A stretch of 64,000 bases of DNA from Candidatus Altimarinota bacterium. Its GTDB lineage: Bacteria > Patescibacteriota > Gracilibacteria > BD1-5 > UBA2023. Positions 1 to 11,480 of the stretch are shown one piece after another. Position 1 is the first letter of the stretch, and every line of letters starts with the position of its first letter. The notes beneath the pieces are model-generated. The model saw only the letters and a list, made by a program, of their open reading frames with translations. It ran no database searches and was not told where the DNA came from. The translations under genes and the position numbers were made by a program. The stretch is taken from positions 62,001-126,000 of the forward strand of contig JAQTWX010000001.1 in assembly GCA_028689065.1 (NCBI GenBank), read 5' to 3'.

Positions 1-2090
1 GTGATAGTACAATTTTCGGACCTCTTGATAATATCCTTCATGCCATAGAGGAAGGTCTTGCTAACGGTTTTCAGGAAGGAGAAATGGCAGATCCATTTGC
101 TGGAAATAAGAAACCAGACGGGAAAAAGAACGAAAGTCTCACACCCGCTCTTGATTTCTTTGGTACTGATCTCACAGAAGAAGCGCAATCAGGGAAAATC
201 GATGCGATTATCGGTCGAGATATGGAGATAGAACGGCTCATATCTGTACTCAATCGTAAAACTAAGAACAATCCTTGTCTCGTTGGAGAACCGGGGGTTG
301 GAAAGACGGCGGTTGTTGAAGGTCTGGCTCTCCGTATAGCAGAGGGGAAAGTACCTCTTGCTATGCAGAACAAACGAATCGTGAGTCTCGACCTTTCTGG
401 AATGGTCGCAGGAACCAAGTACCGAGGGGAGTTCGAGGCACGCCTCAAGCAGATTATCGAAGAGGCATCCAAGATGGAGAATGAGGTTGTGCTCTTTATC
501 GATGAGATTCATACGATTATCGGAGCATGATCAGCCGAAGGAACTCTCGATGCTGCAAATATCCTCAAACCTGCAATGGGACGTGGAAAAGTATGTATCA
601 TCGGGGCAACTACACTCACTGAATATCAGAAATATATAGAAAAGGATTCTGCTCTCGAACGTAGGTTCCAGAAAGTAGATGTAGATGAACCAAAAGAGGA
701 AGTCGCTATGGAAATTATTTCTGGGCTTCGCAACTCTTTTGAGGAGTTTCATAATCTTATCATCGACGATGATGCGATTACTGATTCGGTTCGTCTTTCT
801 GTACGATATGTAACTGATCGATATCTTCCAGATAAAGCTATTGATCTGATTGATGAGGCATGTAGTGCGAAGAGTATGAAATATAATGGTGCCGAATCAG
901 AAGCAAAAGGACTCAAACAAGAAATAGAAAAACTTCAAAAAGAAATTGAGAGTTATGTCTTATCTGGACAATACCATAAAGCGATAAAAATTAAAGAAAA
1001 ACAAAATGATCTTGAGAAGAAAATCCAAGAAAAGAAAGCAAAGAAGGTAATTCCCCGCTCAAAACGACTTCATATTACGTCAGATGACATCCAGAAGATT
1101 ATCGAGCGTATAACTTGAGTGCCTGCGAAAAATATCGCAACGGAAGATATGAAAAAGCTTCAATCTCTTGAAAAGAATATTAAACATCATATTATCGGAC
1201 AAGATGAAGCTATTTCCTCTATCGTGAGTGCTATCAAGCGAAATCGTACTGGAATCGGGAATAGAAATCGTCCGATTGGAAGCTTTCTTTTTCTCGGACC
1301 AACAGGGGTTGGTAAAACAGAGCTTGTGAAACAATTGGCACAAGAATTTTTTGGCGATGAAAAAGCTCTCATTAAACTCGATATGTCAGAATACAATGAG
1401 AAATCTTCTGCATCCAAGCTTATCGGTACGACCGCCTGATATGTGGGGTATGAAGAAGGAGGAATGCTCACAGAACGAGTACGTCAGAAACCTTATTCTA
1501 TTGTTCTCTTTGATGAGATTGAAAAAGGAAGTTTCGAAGTATTTAATCTCCTTCTTCAAATCCTCGAGGATGGAGCTCTCACAGATGGAAAGGGGCGAAA
1601 AATCAATTTCAAGAATACGATTGTTATTATGACCTCTAATATTGGAGGGGAAGAATTTACCTCTAAGGCATCGCAGATTGGATTTGATCTCTCATCTGAT
1701 GCGGAAGCGAAAATTATTCGGGATTATGAGAAAATCAAAGAAAAAATCACTGGAAGCCTCACAGAATATTTCTCTCCGGAATTTTTAAATCGTATCGATC
1801 GAGTCGTAGTATTTAATCCGCTCGATAAAGCTATTCTCAAGAAAATCATCGTACTTCAGCTTGAGATACTCAAAAAACGACTTACTGAGCTAGATATCAA
1901 TCTTGAGTACGATACAAAAGCTACTACTCTTATACTTAAAGAAACCTATAATCCAGAATTCGGAGCACGTCCCGTAAGACGATATATTCAAGATAATATC
2001 GAGGATGCCATCGCTGACCGAATCATTCAAGGAAAAAAATCACCACTTATCACAGTCACTGCATCAAAAGGAAAACTTATAGTGAAATAA
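1..2090 (+). CDS. clpC: ClpC-type AAA+ ATPase, 5' end outside window
   Basis: The frame is open from base 3, so the N-terminus lies outside the window; 695 residues are visible. This family unfolds proteins in the cytoplasm and feeds them to ClpP. The first ATPase module has Walker A GEPGVGKT (about residue 95) and Walker B LFIDEIH. The middle segment is short, with a UVR-like stretch ([14 protein letters not shown]), which favours ClpC over ClpB. The second module has GPTGVGKT and VLFDEIEKG. Three in-frame TGA codons (533-535, 1116-1118, 1437-1439) fall at family glycines: IIGAGSAEG, ITGVPA and [10 protein letters not shown]. It ends with TAA. No ClpP gene is in the window, so the protease partner is inferred. 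Confidence 0.9.
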
Positions 2091-2200
2091 CTTTACAGAT
2101 TCGTCAAATAAGTTTTTTCAAAACTTCTCTATTTCTTTTGCTGTTTTCTTTGATATCTGTTATACTAGAGGAAATATTTCGGTAGTTTCCTCTTTTATTT

Positions 2201-3790
2201 ATGCAGTTTTCGTTTCTTTTTCTCGTAGTTTTCATTTTACTCTCTTTTTTTTCGTCCCCTGTTTGAGCTGAAAATGAATATATCGGTGAAGATTTATGAA
2301 ATAATATTTATAAACGTATCGATGAGGGAAATTATAAACTTAAAAAACAACTTATAGAGAAGGGTCTTGAAAAAAGTACTGAAGAAATAAATGAATTAAC
2401 CAAGAACGTTGCCTGTGTCAAAAAGGCTGATAACGGGATTTTAGAATCACTATCCGAATGTTTTGATGCTCAAAAAAACTTTACTCCTTCCGAACTAGAA
2501 GATATATCTAATGGGGAACTTGGACCTATCTATACCCATATGATGGAAGGAGCAGAGAATATGAATACCGATCAGATTACTCAAGTGAGAGAAATTATTA
2601 AAATATATTATCAGAAAAAGAAAGAAACCATAGATGACCAACAAAAGAAACTCCAAGAAATCGGATCTATTGGTCTTTTTTCCGATGGAAATAAAGAGAA
2701 CTCAGGATATGATCTTATGGTAGATCTCGAGAATATCCACCGAGTAATTTTTTCAGGAGAATACACTTATGAATGAACAGCGAACATGGGAGCTGGATCG
2801 ATAAAAAATCTTCTTGGTGATGTATATATAAATCCTCTTGGGATCAATAGTCTCATCATTCCTCCTGAAAAAGACCCTGGAGTAACTCTTATTCCTCCAC
2901 AAACTTCAACAACAGGAATCAATATTCCATGAGATGTTTTCTCAGGAATTATTAATACTGGATCAGATTGTACAGCAATAGCATCAGCATCACAAATCCC
3001 AACAAACTTGGACCCAAACTTTCTACGCGATGTACAATCTCAACTTCTCGTGGGAACAAGCCCAACCTCTTCTGCAACCTTTCCAACTAATGGGAATATT
3101 ACAACTGCTACAGAAAATAATACTCCTAATGGAACTCTTGGATGAGATAGTTCTGGAACCGATAAATTTCCTTGTTCTGGAACCGATTTTTATTGTATTC
3201 TCGTAAGCGAAACCACTTATACACAGAATCTTCTCTCAGGTTGGGGTGCTGCTACTATCGAAAAAATTCTCGATGAGAATCTCGATATTGCGAATAAATT
3301 TGCTTCTTCTAGCTTTGTACAATCAAAGATGACCAATATGTTTTTTCAGCTCTCTCTCAGAGAACTCGATCTCAAAGCCATGATTCACATAGGAGCAATT
3401 ATCTCCTATCTTCCCCCACCGATTCTCAATATAAAAAAAGACACAACAACAAAAGAAGATGATGAATTAAATAAAATTCTCGTGGGTATCTTTGATGAAT
3501 GGGGACTCGATTTTAAACGACAAAATTCTCTTGAAAAAAATAGTGAATCTTATATGACTCATAATCTCACATATCTTACCATTGACAGTATTGATGCAAA
3601 ATCTAATACAAGTGCTGCCCCTATAAAATCTGGATTTGCTCAAGCAAAATCTATGGAAATCAAAAAAAGCTATGGTGATTCGTTTAATGATGATCTTTTT
3701 GAGCTCCATAGTTTTACTGTCGCATTCTCAGAGAGTATAAAAACACTCACTCGTATCATTACTCAAATGAATGCCATTCCTCAAAAATAA
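2201..3790 (+). CDS. large secreted protein of unknown function, first of a pair
   Basis: This is a 529-residue protein seen as one frame only when TGA is glycine (five in-frame TGA). The first 23 residues form a signal peptide: a hydrophobic core (FSFLFLVVFILL) ending SSPVGA before an acidic mature start. The mature part has few Cys, a Thr/Ser/Pro-rich low-complexity middle (about residues 230-320) and a more helical C-terminal third. No known domain is recognised. It lies 110 bases after the clpC stop and 25 bases before a second exported protein of similar build, so the two are probably co-expressed. A role at the cell surface or in a secretion apparatus is only inferred. Confidence 0.75.
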
Positions 3791-3815
3791 ATTAATTTAA
3801 TTCCACCAAAATACC

Positions 3816-5111
3816 ATGAAAATATCTTTCATACTCGCCCATCGTATTCTCGCAAGCATTCTCCTTGTATCATCATTTGTTATTACACAAGTATATGCTG
3901 ATGAAGCTTGTGTGATTAAAAATGAAATGAGTCCGGAACTTGCGAGTTATATAAAGACAACGGAAAATCTCCTTTCTAGAATCCGCGAAGAAGCTGGGAA
4001 GAATCAATGTAATAGTAATAAAAATGGAGAAAATAGCGCTTTAGCAAGTATGCGTCAGGCATGATCTGTAACAATGGGTGCTTTTAATGAAGTACTGGGT
4101 TTTTCAAACTTTTATACTTCTATAGAGTTTTTCAGTCTTTCTATGCTTTGAAGCCCTCCACCAGCTATCATACGAGACCATACACGACTCGGAAAAGAGC
4201 TTGAAAGAATTAAAAGTACTATTGATATGGTTTATAGTCAATGTGCAGGAAATATACCAGTTGGAGATATTCTCAAAGAAGATACAGCTTATAATGTCTC
4301 TGGGACAACTCTCGGAGAGATTTTAACAGAAATACTGAAAAACCAGATCACTATAATAAACGTGTATCGAGGCGTTGTTATCGGGAAAAACATATCTGAG
4401 CCAAACTTAATTTTAGTCTGAAAATCTGAAGATTTTTATACTCATCTCAAAGAGAATTATGGAAAACAAAAATGGAATGGTATCGGCGGGGCTTGTTCAT
4501 CAAAGTTTGAGACAGATGTCAAAGATGCTTTCCAACGTATCAAAGACTGAGGAGAAAATATAAGTGATGGTACGCAGAGTTGGAAAGATGCAGCAGCACT
4601 TCTTACAGGCGGTTCAGATACAGACAAATACAAGAAAACTGAGCAGGAACTCTTAAAAAAAGAACTTTCAAAACAAGGGATGAGTACAAAATCGTCCGAA
4701 GCTATTATGAATAATCTCAAGAATTATAATAGTAATACTTCAGGTAATGGAGTTACCGGTTTTGTAAATTCTGTAGGAAGTCGTATAATGTCGAGTATTG
4801 ATCAGGTTACTCAAATATTCAAGGGTTTGCAAGATCACTTCAGTAAAGAGGAAACTACTATTGATAAACGATTGAAAGAGATACAAGTACTTCAAACAGA
4901 ACAAATCATTCTGAAAGAAATAACAACCGAGTATATCTCGAACAAAAATCTTATATGACCCGAAAATCAAAATATCGATGAAACCGTTGCGAAACTTCTC
5001 GATACTCATATCCTTTTAGAAAATACAAACAATCTTGCAAGATCCTATATAAAAATAGCAGAACAAACCTGTGATGGACAAGCTAAGGGAAAATGAAATT
5101 GTAAATTTTAA
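3816..5111 (+). CDS. secreted protein of unknown function, second of a pair
   Basis: The code-25 reading frame gives 431 residues with six in-frame TGA and a TAA stop. The N-terminus is a signal peptide: Lys near the start, hydrophobic ILASILLVSSFVI, then VYADEAC. The mature protein is rich in charged helical segments with scattered Cys (EACVIK, KNQCNS, YSQCAGN, GGACSS, EQTCDG), which may form disulfides after export. I recognise no family. It follows the preceding secreted protein by 25 bases and ends in a bidirectional terminator. The conserved pairing may mean the two act together outside the membrane; that is inference. Confidence 0.75.
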
Positions 5112-5153
5112 AAATAATCCCTTGAAATTTAAATTTCAAGGGATTATTTTTTA
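5111..5153. terminator. bidirectional terminator
   Basis: A perfect 18-bp inverted repeat (5113-5130 with 5131-5148, AATAATCCCTTG... arms) is followed by T's on the plus strand and preceded by A's. It separates the convergent secreted-protein gene and dnaB and can serve both. Confidence 0.85.
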
Positions 5154-6485
5154 ATCTTCATATCCTCCTTCTCGACTTCTTTCTACATCGTAGAATTTCA
5201 TAAACTTTTTCTCAAACTTAAGATCCGCTCCTCCAACGGGACCATTACGATTCTTTCGAACAAAAACATTAGTAATTCCCTTATTTTCAGTAAATTCATC
5301 ATAGTAATCCTCACGATAAATCATCAGTACTACATCCGCATCTTGCTCGATAGATCCTGATTCTCGGAGATCTGATAGGATTGGTTCTTTACTTACACGG
5401 GATTCCACCGCACGAGAGAGTTGTGAAAGTGCCATAATAGGAACTCCGAGTTCACGTGCAAGGGATTTAATTCCACGACTGATATCAGAGATTTCTTGTA
5501 CTCGATTCATTGGATTTCCAGCACTCATCAGCTGAAGGTAGTCGATGACGATAAAATCAAGTCAAGATTCCATCTTAAGTCTACGAGCTTTTGATTTAAT
5601 CTCAAGAAGATTTCCTCCTGCAGAGTCATCTATATAAATATTTGCTTTTGAAAGACGCTCAAGAGCATCCCCCATTCTTTGGAATTCTTCATCTTCCAAT
5701 TCTCATTTATTCAATTTCCAACTATCAACTCCCATGGTCGCACATATAAGACGATCGGTCAATTGCTCTTTGCTCATCTCAAGCGAAAATACAGCAACAT
5801 TCTTCCCTGTTTCTCCAATATGCTGTGCAACATTGAGAGCAAGAGCAGTCTTACCCATAGATGGACGAGCAGCAAGGATAATCATATCTCCTGGTTTAAA
5901 TCCTCCGATTTTTCCATCGAGACTCTTGAATCACGTATGAACCAGTCCATCATTAGCAGATTGAGGATTCTCATGAATCTCAGCAAATTCTTCATACCGG
6001 AGATCGAGAATTTCACGAATATGAACGAGCTTGTTCTGTATAAAGGTTTGAGTGACAGTAAAGAGCGATTGTTCAGCTTTTTCGAGAAGCTTATTAATAT
6101 CTGATTCTTCGTCATATCCAGCAAGAAGTATATCATTTCCTGCTTTTATAAGCTTTCGGAGAATTCCTTTTTGCTTCACAATCTGTGCATACTGATAAAT
6201 ATTTGCACTTGTAAATATTGACTCAGTAAGATCGATGAGATATGCATTTCCTCCTATCTTCTCGAGATTTTGTCGATCATCAAGATGCTCACGAACTGTC
6301 AATATATCGATAGGTTTATTTCGTGAAAAAAGATCCATCATAGCCCCATAAATAAGACCATTATTCGGATCATAAAAATCTGCTTCCACAAGAAGTGCAG
6401 AGACTTGAAATATCCCTTCTTTATCAAGAAGAATAGATCCGAGCACTCATCGCTCAGCTTCTATGGAATGTGGAGGAACTTTCAT
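5151..6485 (-). CDS. dnaB: replicative DNA helicase DnaB
   Basis: This is the 444-residue hexameric helicase that unwinds DNA at the fork. The start [12 protein letters not shown] matches the DnaB N-terminus. Walker A ARPSMGKT is at about residues 206-213, and DYLQLM plus the [10 protein letters not shown] segment mark the RecA-like domain. Four TGA codons are read as glycine; the clearest are AERGVLGS at the N-terminus and VHTGFKSLD before Walker A, where the family has TGF. It lies downstream of the TPR gene on the same strand, 12 bases away. Length is normal for the family and no intein is present. Confidence 0.95.
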
Positions 6486-6497
6486 AAAAGTAAATGG

Positions 6498-7361
6498 TTA
6501 TTCTTCTATTTTAAAATTGTTTTCGAGCTCTATTTCGAGCTCTATTTTTTTTATGAGTTCCTGAATCTTGCCATTATAAGGATCAATAGTTCGGATTTTC
6601 TTGAGACTTTCTAAAGCAAAGGCTCGCTCTTTAAGATTGATATGATTGATGGCAGTAAGATAGAGCATATCAGAGTGATGCGGATTCTTTTTTAAAAAGA
6701 TATATGCATACTCGTTAGATTCTTCATGGTATCCAAGCTGGTGTCCGAGATTTGCAAGCATATCAATTGTTTCTATGTTATTTTCATCGAGAGAAAGAAA
6801 TCGTTTGTAGATTTCATATGCTATCTCGTATTTTCCTTGTATCGAAAGCACAAAACCAAGTTTGAGATACAACTCTGGATCAGTGTCATTCATGAGAATA
6901 AGATCTTTATAGATGAGCTCCGCTTTTTTATAATCCCGATCCTTTTCATAGAGACTTGCCAAGAGACAGTTAAGATCTTTATTAAATTTCTCTATGGAAA
7001 GCCCTTCGATAATACGTGCACGGGCTTCACTAAACTCTCCACGAGCAATTCGAGTTTTTATAGTTTTTATAAGTTCCGAGAGATATTGTTTCTGATCTCC
7101 AGAAAGTCCTTCTTTAACTGGTTCGGTTTCTTTTTGAGAAACAGTAGTTGTTTCTTGTTTCTCTAATTTTTTATCTTCGATCACTTTCTGTTGCTGTTCT
7201 TCTATGATTTTATCTGCTGTTTTTTTCTTGCAAATAAAAGTTCGTAGCTTGAGGTACCAGTGAAAAAAACTATGAAGAAGATGAAATACTATATATAAAA
7301 GATTGACACCAAGAAAAGCAATTTCATATTTCACGAAAATACTGGAAAAGAAAATATCCAT
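6498..7361 (-). CDS. membrane-anchored TPR-repeat protein
   Basis: The protein has 287 residues and no TGA. A hydrophobic segment near residues 11-35 anchors it; a charged, Gln/Lys/Glu-rich linker follows (about 45-90). From about residue 95 there are TPR-like helical pairs, for example LASLYEKDRDYKKAELIYKD and GKYEIAYEIYKRFLSLD. TPR domains hold protein complexes together; no catalytic motif is seen. It sits just upstream of dnaB in the same direction, but a functional link is not shown. The topology suggests a cytoplasmic scaffold on the inner membrane face, or the reverse if the anchor is a signal anchor. Confidence 0.8.
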   Translation of the reverse strand: MDIFFSSIFVKYEIAFLGVNLLYIVFHLLHSFFHWYLKLRTFICKKKTADKIIEEQQQKVIEDKKLEKQETTTVSQKETEPVKEGLSGDQKQYLSELIKTIKTRIARGEFSEARARIIEGLSIEKFNKDLNCLLASLYEKDRDYKKAELIYKDLILMNDTDPELYLKLGFVLSIQGKYEIAYEIYKRFLSLDENNIETIDMLANLGHQLGYHEESNEYAYIFLKKNPHHSDMLYLTAINHINLKERAFALESLKKIRTIDPYNGKIQELIKKIELEIELENNFKIEE

Positions 7362-7420
7362 GGAAATAGTATGGAAAATAGAATGCCCGTATTATATAGA
7401 TTTTTCAATTTTTTCAAGCC

Positions 7421-8476
7421 TTATTTTCCCCCTTGAGGACAATCCGACTCAAAAACTTTCTGAAACATCTCTTTAAATTCTGGAGAACTGCGAGTAAGAA
7501 GACCAATTTCACGATTCTCATCAAGAGAATTCGTAGTAAAATTTTCACTTCCGATATAATTATACATTCCATCTATCAAAGCAACTTTCGCATGGATAAC
7601 TGGTTTCTTGGAAGTCCGAACATCGATTCCTTTATTCTGGAGAAGTTTTATCGCTTTTGTATTGGATGATACTTTCGAAGGATCTGCCATGCAAATAACA
7701 ACAGGGATTCCATTGGATACTTTTTGTGAGAGAATACTCAAAATATTTTCATCTCCAAAATTCTCTGCATAGAGAAAGATATTTTCACGAGCACTTTCAA
7801 GGAGAGTTTCTATCTTTTTTCTGCTGTTTATTGGAGATATAACAAGATTCGTAGTACTCTCAGATATCTCTTTTCCTATAAAATCAGCATTAAATATATG
7901 TTTTAAACTTTGCATATCTGCCAAATTCTGGCTTATAACAAAAAACTCACGATTGGTTGTGAAGCTTGAATAGCTCAAATTTCCAGTAGTGATAATCGAT
8001 ATATCATCAATCAGAATGAGTTTTGTATGAACAAAATTATAGAGCTTAGAATTATCATAGGTAACAAGAATTCCCGCATTCTGTAATTCTTTAAAGGTCT
8101 TACTATTAATTCCAGTAGCACCAAATACATTTTTTTCAAGAACAACTTGCACATCCACTCATCGTTTCTTTGCATCTTTCAGCGCCTGAATTATTCGCTT
8201 CTCAGTGAAGATATATACTTCTACAAAAACCTGTCTTTTTGCTTCATCTATCATAGAAACAATCCGATCGAGCACTTTTTTATCAGGAGTAGTTAGGATT
8301 TCAACATCACGAGGTTCAATTTGAGCAACAGAAAAATTTTGAAGAGACTCTATTATTTGTTGTTTTTCAGTTTCAAGTATCTCTTTCTGTTTATGAAACA
8401 GCCAATATTCATTCGTACAGGAAGTAAGTACAAATATTGGAAATACAACAAAAAATAAAACCTTCCTGTAAAACAT
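7421..8476 (-). CDS. phospholipase D-like lipoprotein with two HKD motifs
   Basis: The code-25 frame gives 351 residues with one TGA, in KKRGMDVQV, where PLD proteins have Gly. The N-terminus is a lipoprotein signal (FPIFVLTSC, lipobox LTSC), so the protein should be tethered outside the membrane. Two HKD-type motifs are present: HTKLILIDD followed by TGN, and HAKVALIDG followed by GSEN. Two such motifs form one active site in phospholipase D, cardiolipin synthase and Nuc-type nucleases. The substrate (phospholipid or nucleic acid) cannot be told. An extracytoplasmic nuclease or phospholipase would suit scavenging from other cells, which is inference. Confidence 0.85.
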
Positions 8477-8486
8477 AAATTTTTTG

Positions 8487-8768
8487 TTAAATAAACATTA
8501 TTTTTCTCTCCATTTTTGCTATTCCAAATGTTTTAAATGCCTCGTCTATACGTTCTCTGATATCTTCTTTATGATTTGAGAGTTCTGTATTCACAATAGG
8601 CTTTCCGGTCTTTATAGTAATACGAGAATCGGTTACTTTGACTGATTCTATATGTTTCACTAGTTCTCACTTCCCAAGTTTCGAGAGACTGTCACGAATC
8701 GCGTTCCAAGCAAGAGAGGAAATGATAATAGGATTTGACGTATGTTGTGTAAGATTAAGGCGTACCAC
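8487..8768 (-). CDS. small DUF721 (DciA)-like protein, start uncertain
   Basis: Read through one TGA (LGKGELVKH), this frame gives about 93 residues from a GTG at 8768. An upstream in-frame ATG at 8870 would overlap prmC by 67 bases. The C-terminal part, IESVKVTDSRITIKT then NTELSNHKEDIRERI, resembles the strand-strand-helix pattern of DUF721/DciA proteins, which load DnaB in many bacteria. dnaB lies in the same gene cluster, which makes that reading attractive, but the similarity is only a pattern match by eye. It sits between prmC and the PLD lipoprotein, 10 bases before the latter. Confidence 0.5.
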
Positions 8769-8803
8769 AATAATAAAAGTTACTCTGATAAATTTTAGAT
8801 ATT

Positions 8804-9502
8804 TTATAAGATTTCTATCCTCATAAATCTTCGTATTCCGAAACAATCCGCAAAAAAAGAGAATTTCCAACCATATGATGTAAGTACTTTCGTGGCAATC
8901 GCTTCTTGATCATCTCCCATCTCAGCGAGTATAGTAAGAGATTCCGGAGTATATTTTTCGAGAAATGCAGGTATCTGAGCGAAAAGTTTCTCATAGAGTT
9001 CGAATCCAGTTTCCGCTCCACCAAAGAGAGCAAGATGAGGCTCATGCACGGTATCAGAACTCATATGTTCCCAGTCCTCATTTCTGATATATGGGAGATT
9101 GGTAACTATGAGAATGTTTTTTTCTTTCTTAATTTTCTTTCATTCTTCATTATTATAAGAATGGTCCAGAAATACTCCAAGTAAATCCGACTCAAGGAAT
9201 ATAATATTTTTTTCTTGATTTCAGGCATTTTCTTCGGCTACTTTCAAAGCTTCAAGACTCACATCCACTGCGAAAACTTGTGGAATATCAACCGCAGAAA
9301 GAATAGAAAGAGGGATAATTCCGGAACCTGTCCCAACATCTATCATAGTATCAAATGGAGTATCTTTCACTACTTTAATCGCTTCACGAACAAGATCCTC
9401 TGTCTCGAATCGAGGAATAAGAACATGTTCATTTATTTTGAATTTCTGATAGTAAAACTCCACCCATCATCGGGTATATTCTGGTGGGAAGGATGAGTTC
9501 AT
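8804..9502 (-). CDS. prmC: release factor glutamine methyltransferase PrmC (HemK), short N-terminus
   Basis: PrmC methylates the Gln of the GGQ motif in peptide-release factors, using SAM. Seen are FKINEHVLIPRFETE (the family's LIPRPETE region), the SAM loop DVGTGSGI and an NLPYI motif in place of the usual NPPY. Three TGA codons are read as Gly (YTRGWVEF, AENAGNQ, NEEGKK). From the ATG at 9502 the protein has 232 residues and lacks most of the N-terminal helical domain. The frame stays open upstream without a convincing start, so an alternative initiation codon is possible. The missing domain and NLPY variant are the odd points. Confidence 0.8.
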
Positions 9503-9637
9503 ATTTTGAAAAATCAGGAAATACCAAAGAACGATAATTTTCACTTGAAGCTGTATATCAAAGTGAACTGTGCGATTTGTACAATGAATGATAACCGTAA
9601 AGTTTGAATGTGAAAAATAAAGTTATTCTATATTTCT

Positions 9638-10399
9638 TTAATTTTCGAAAGTTTTTCGGTTAAATATAAGTACTGTAAAAGTAAGAATTACCGTAAGATA
9701 TAATAGCGAATGAATAGTGTTTATCGCAAAAAATGAAGGGTTTATAGCGATAGGTGTTCCAATAATCGACTTGATATTAAGTGCTTCAAAATTCGGGAAA
9801 ATCACCATAAGGAACTTGCTAAAATAAAGAAGAATCTGATTTCCAGAACGAAGTGCCATATCAGTCATAGTTGTGATGGAGTGACTAATAATATATACTC
9901 CCATAACGAGTAAAATCGAGAGAAGTGGCGAGATAAAAGTTGAGAAAAAAAGAATGATAGCAAAGAGGAGCAGAAGCTTGATGTAAATAAACCCTATTGA
10001 AGCAAAAAGAAGAAGAGAAAGAGGAGTTTTCGCAACAAAAAATACAACCATTGATATGAGTGATTGTATAAAAATGATAAAGAAAAGAATTGCTGCAAAA
10101 CCGAAAAACTTCCCAAGAATAAAATCCCCTCTTTTTACTGGTTTTGAGAGGATGAGATATACGGTTTTTCCTTCTATTTCCCGAAAAAGAAGCTGGCTTC
10201 CTATGAAAATCACGGAAATGATTCCGAAAATCTCCACCATGGCAAGTCCGAAATCTACAACAATCTTCTCAGACTGACCGAGCGAGAGAGTCGCGAGCAC
10301 GAGCGAAAATCCAATGAGCGCAATCCCAAAAAATATAATCATGTAAAGGATTTTATTTCGAGCAAGTTCCCGGAAGGTATTGAGAGCAATGTTGAACAT
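9638..10399 (-). CDS. ABC-2 type transporter permease
   Basis: This 253-residue protein has about six hydrophobic segments and the ABC-2 permease layout, starting FNIALNTFRELARNKILYMI and with a cytoplasmic FREIEGKTVYLILSKPVKRGDF segment typical of NosY-like permeases. It would form the membrane channel of an exporter; no ATPase subunit is next to it, so its partner must be elsewhere. It starts 6 bases after fmt on the same strand. There is no TGA. The substrate is unknown. Confidence 0.85.
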   Translation of the reverse strand: MFNIALNTFRELARNKILYMIIFFGIALIGFSLVLATLSLGQSEKIVVDFGLAMVEIFGIISVIFIGSQLLFREIEGKTVYLILSKPVKRGDFILGKFFGFAAILFFIIFIQSLISMVVFFVAKTPLSLLLFASIGFIYIKLLLLFAIILFFSTFISPLLSILLVMGVYIISHSITTMTDMALRSGNQILLYFSKFLMVIFPNFEALNIKSIIGTPIAINPSFFAINTIHSLLYLTVILTFTVLIFNRKTFEN

Positions 10400-10405
10400 A
10401 CTATT

Positions 10406-11344
10406 TTACAGCACTGAAGAGATAAAATTCTGTTGTCCATTCAAGAATTCTTTTATGGACTGTGATTTCTTTCATTCTAATTTTACTTGTTCCAAAGTCA
10501 AGAGTCATTTCTCACAAACGATTCCGACGGTTTTGTCCGCTTTTTGCACCACGGTTCCTAAAATTCATTGTATTTCCCCTGTTTCTTCATAAAAACATTT
10601 CTCGATGATAAGCTTTTTCTCTTTATAGAAAGTATAGACTCATGGCCACGGAGTAAGTCCTTGATAAAGATGATAAAGTTCTTTTGCTGTTTTTGTAAAA
10701 TCGAGCATTCATTCCTCTTTCGTGATTTTCTTGCAATAGGTTGCTTCTTCTGAATTTTGTTTCTTGGTAGAAAGCTCTCATTTATCAAGTCTAAGAATAG
10801 TCTCTGCTGCAAATTTTCCTGAAGTTTCTGCAAACTTCTCAAAAAGTGTTTCTGTTGTTTCATTTCTATCGATTCCTATTTTCTTTATATCAATACTATC
10901 ACCTTCATCCATTCCTTCACTCATCACCATAATAGTTACTCCTGTTTCCACTTCCCCCGCAATAAGAGCCGCCTGGATAGGAGAAGCGCCACGGTATTTG
11001 GGAAGAATAGAACCGTGAATATTGATCGGATATTTTTTCGGAATCTGGAGAAGCTCCAGAGGAAGAATCTTTCCATATGCGACCACCACGAGATAATCCA
11101 CATCAAAAGTTTTGATTTCCTCGAGAAATTCTGTATTTCCACGAACGCGAGAGGGTTGGAAAACAGGAATATTATTCTCAAGTGCGAGCGTTTTTACTTC
11201 ATTTGCCGTCAGAACCTGGTGTCGACCTATGGGTTTGTCTTCCCCAGTTACAACAAAATTCACTTTAAAATCGGAAGAGTTTAAGAAATCCTGCAAAACT
11301 CTTGCGGAAAGATGGGGAGTTCAAAAAAAGCCGATTCAAATCAT
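10406..11344 (-). CDS. fmt: methionyl-tRNA formyltransferase
   Basis: Fmt formylates initiator Met-tRNA using 10-formyl-THF. The gene makes sense only in code 25: eight TGA codons are read as Gly over 312 residues. The start is MIGIGFFGTPHLS with two TGA codons at the family's glycines (GTP motif). The catalytic segment INIHGSILPKYRGASPI is present (Asn, His). The C-terminal domain shows LTPWPGVYTF, with a TGA at the glycine, which binds tRNA. TAA ends it. In the standard code the longest fragment is 172 residues, so an automatic annotation in code 11 would call it a pseudogene. Confidence 0.95.
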
Positions 11345-11379
11345 AAGGGATATTGTGTTAGTATAATTATTTTTCATGG

Positions 11380-11464
11380 AAAGATTTTCATCTCGATGTT
11401 CCTATAGATTTAATGAATTTAACTATAAATCTACTTTCATATGAACGAGAAATAAAAACTTTTT
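11380..11464. repeat. long imperfect inverted repeat, copy 1
   Basis: The arms GATTTTCATCTCGATGTTC and CATATGAACGAGAAATAAAA enclose an inner TAGATTTA/TAAATCTA pair, so the whole stretch can fold into one hairpin of roughly 38 imperfect pairs. A related element is at 62044-62139. It lies in the gap between the AI-2E transporter stop and the fmt start and could be a regulatory RNA, a terminator or a small mobile repeat. The 11345-11480 gap holds nothing else that I can recognise. Confidence 0.5.
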
Positions 11465-11480
11465 ACAGAAATTGAAAAAT

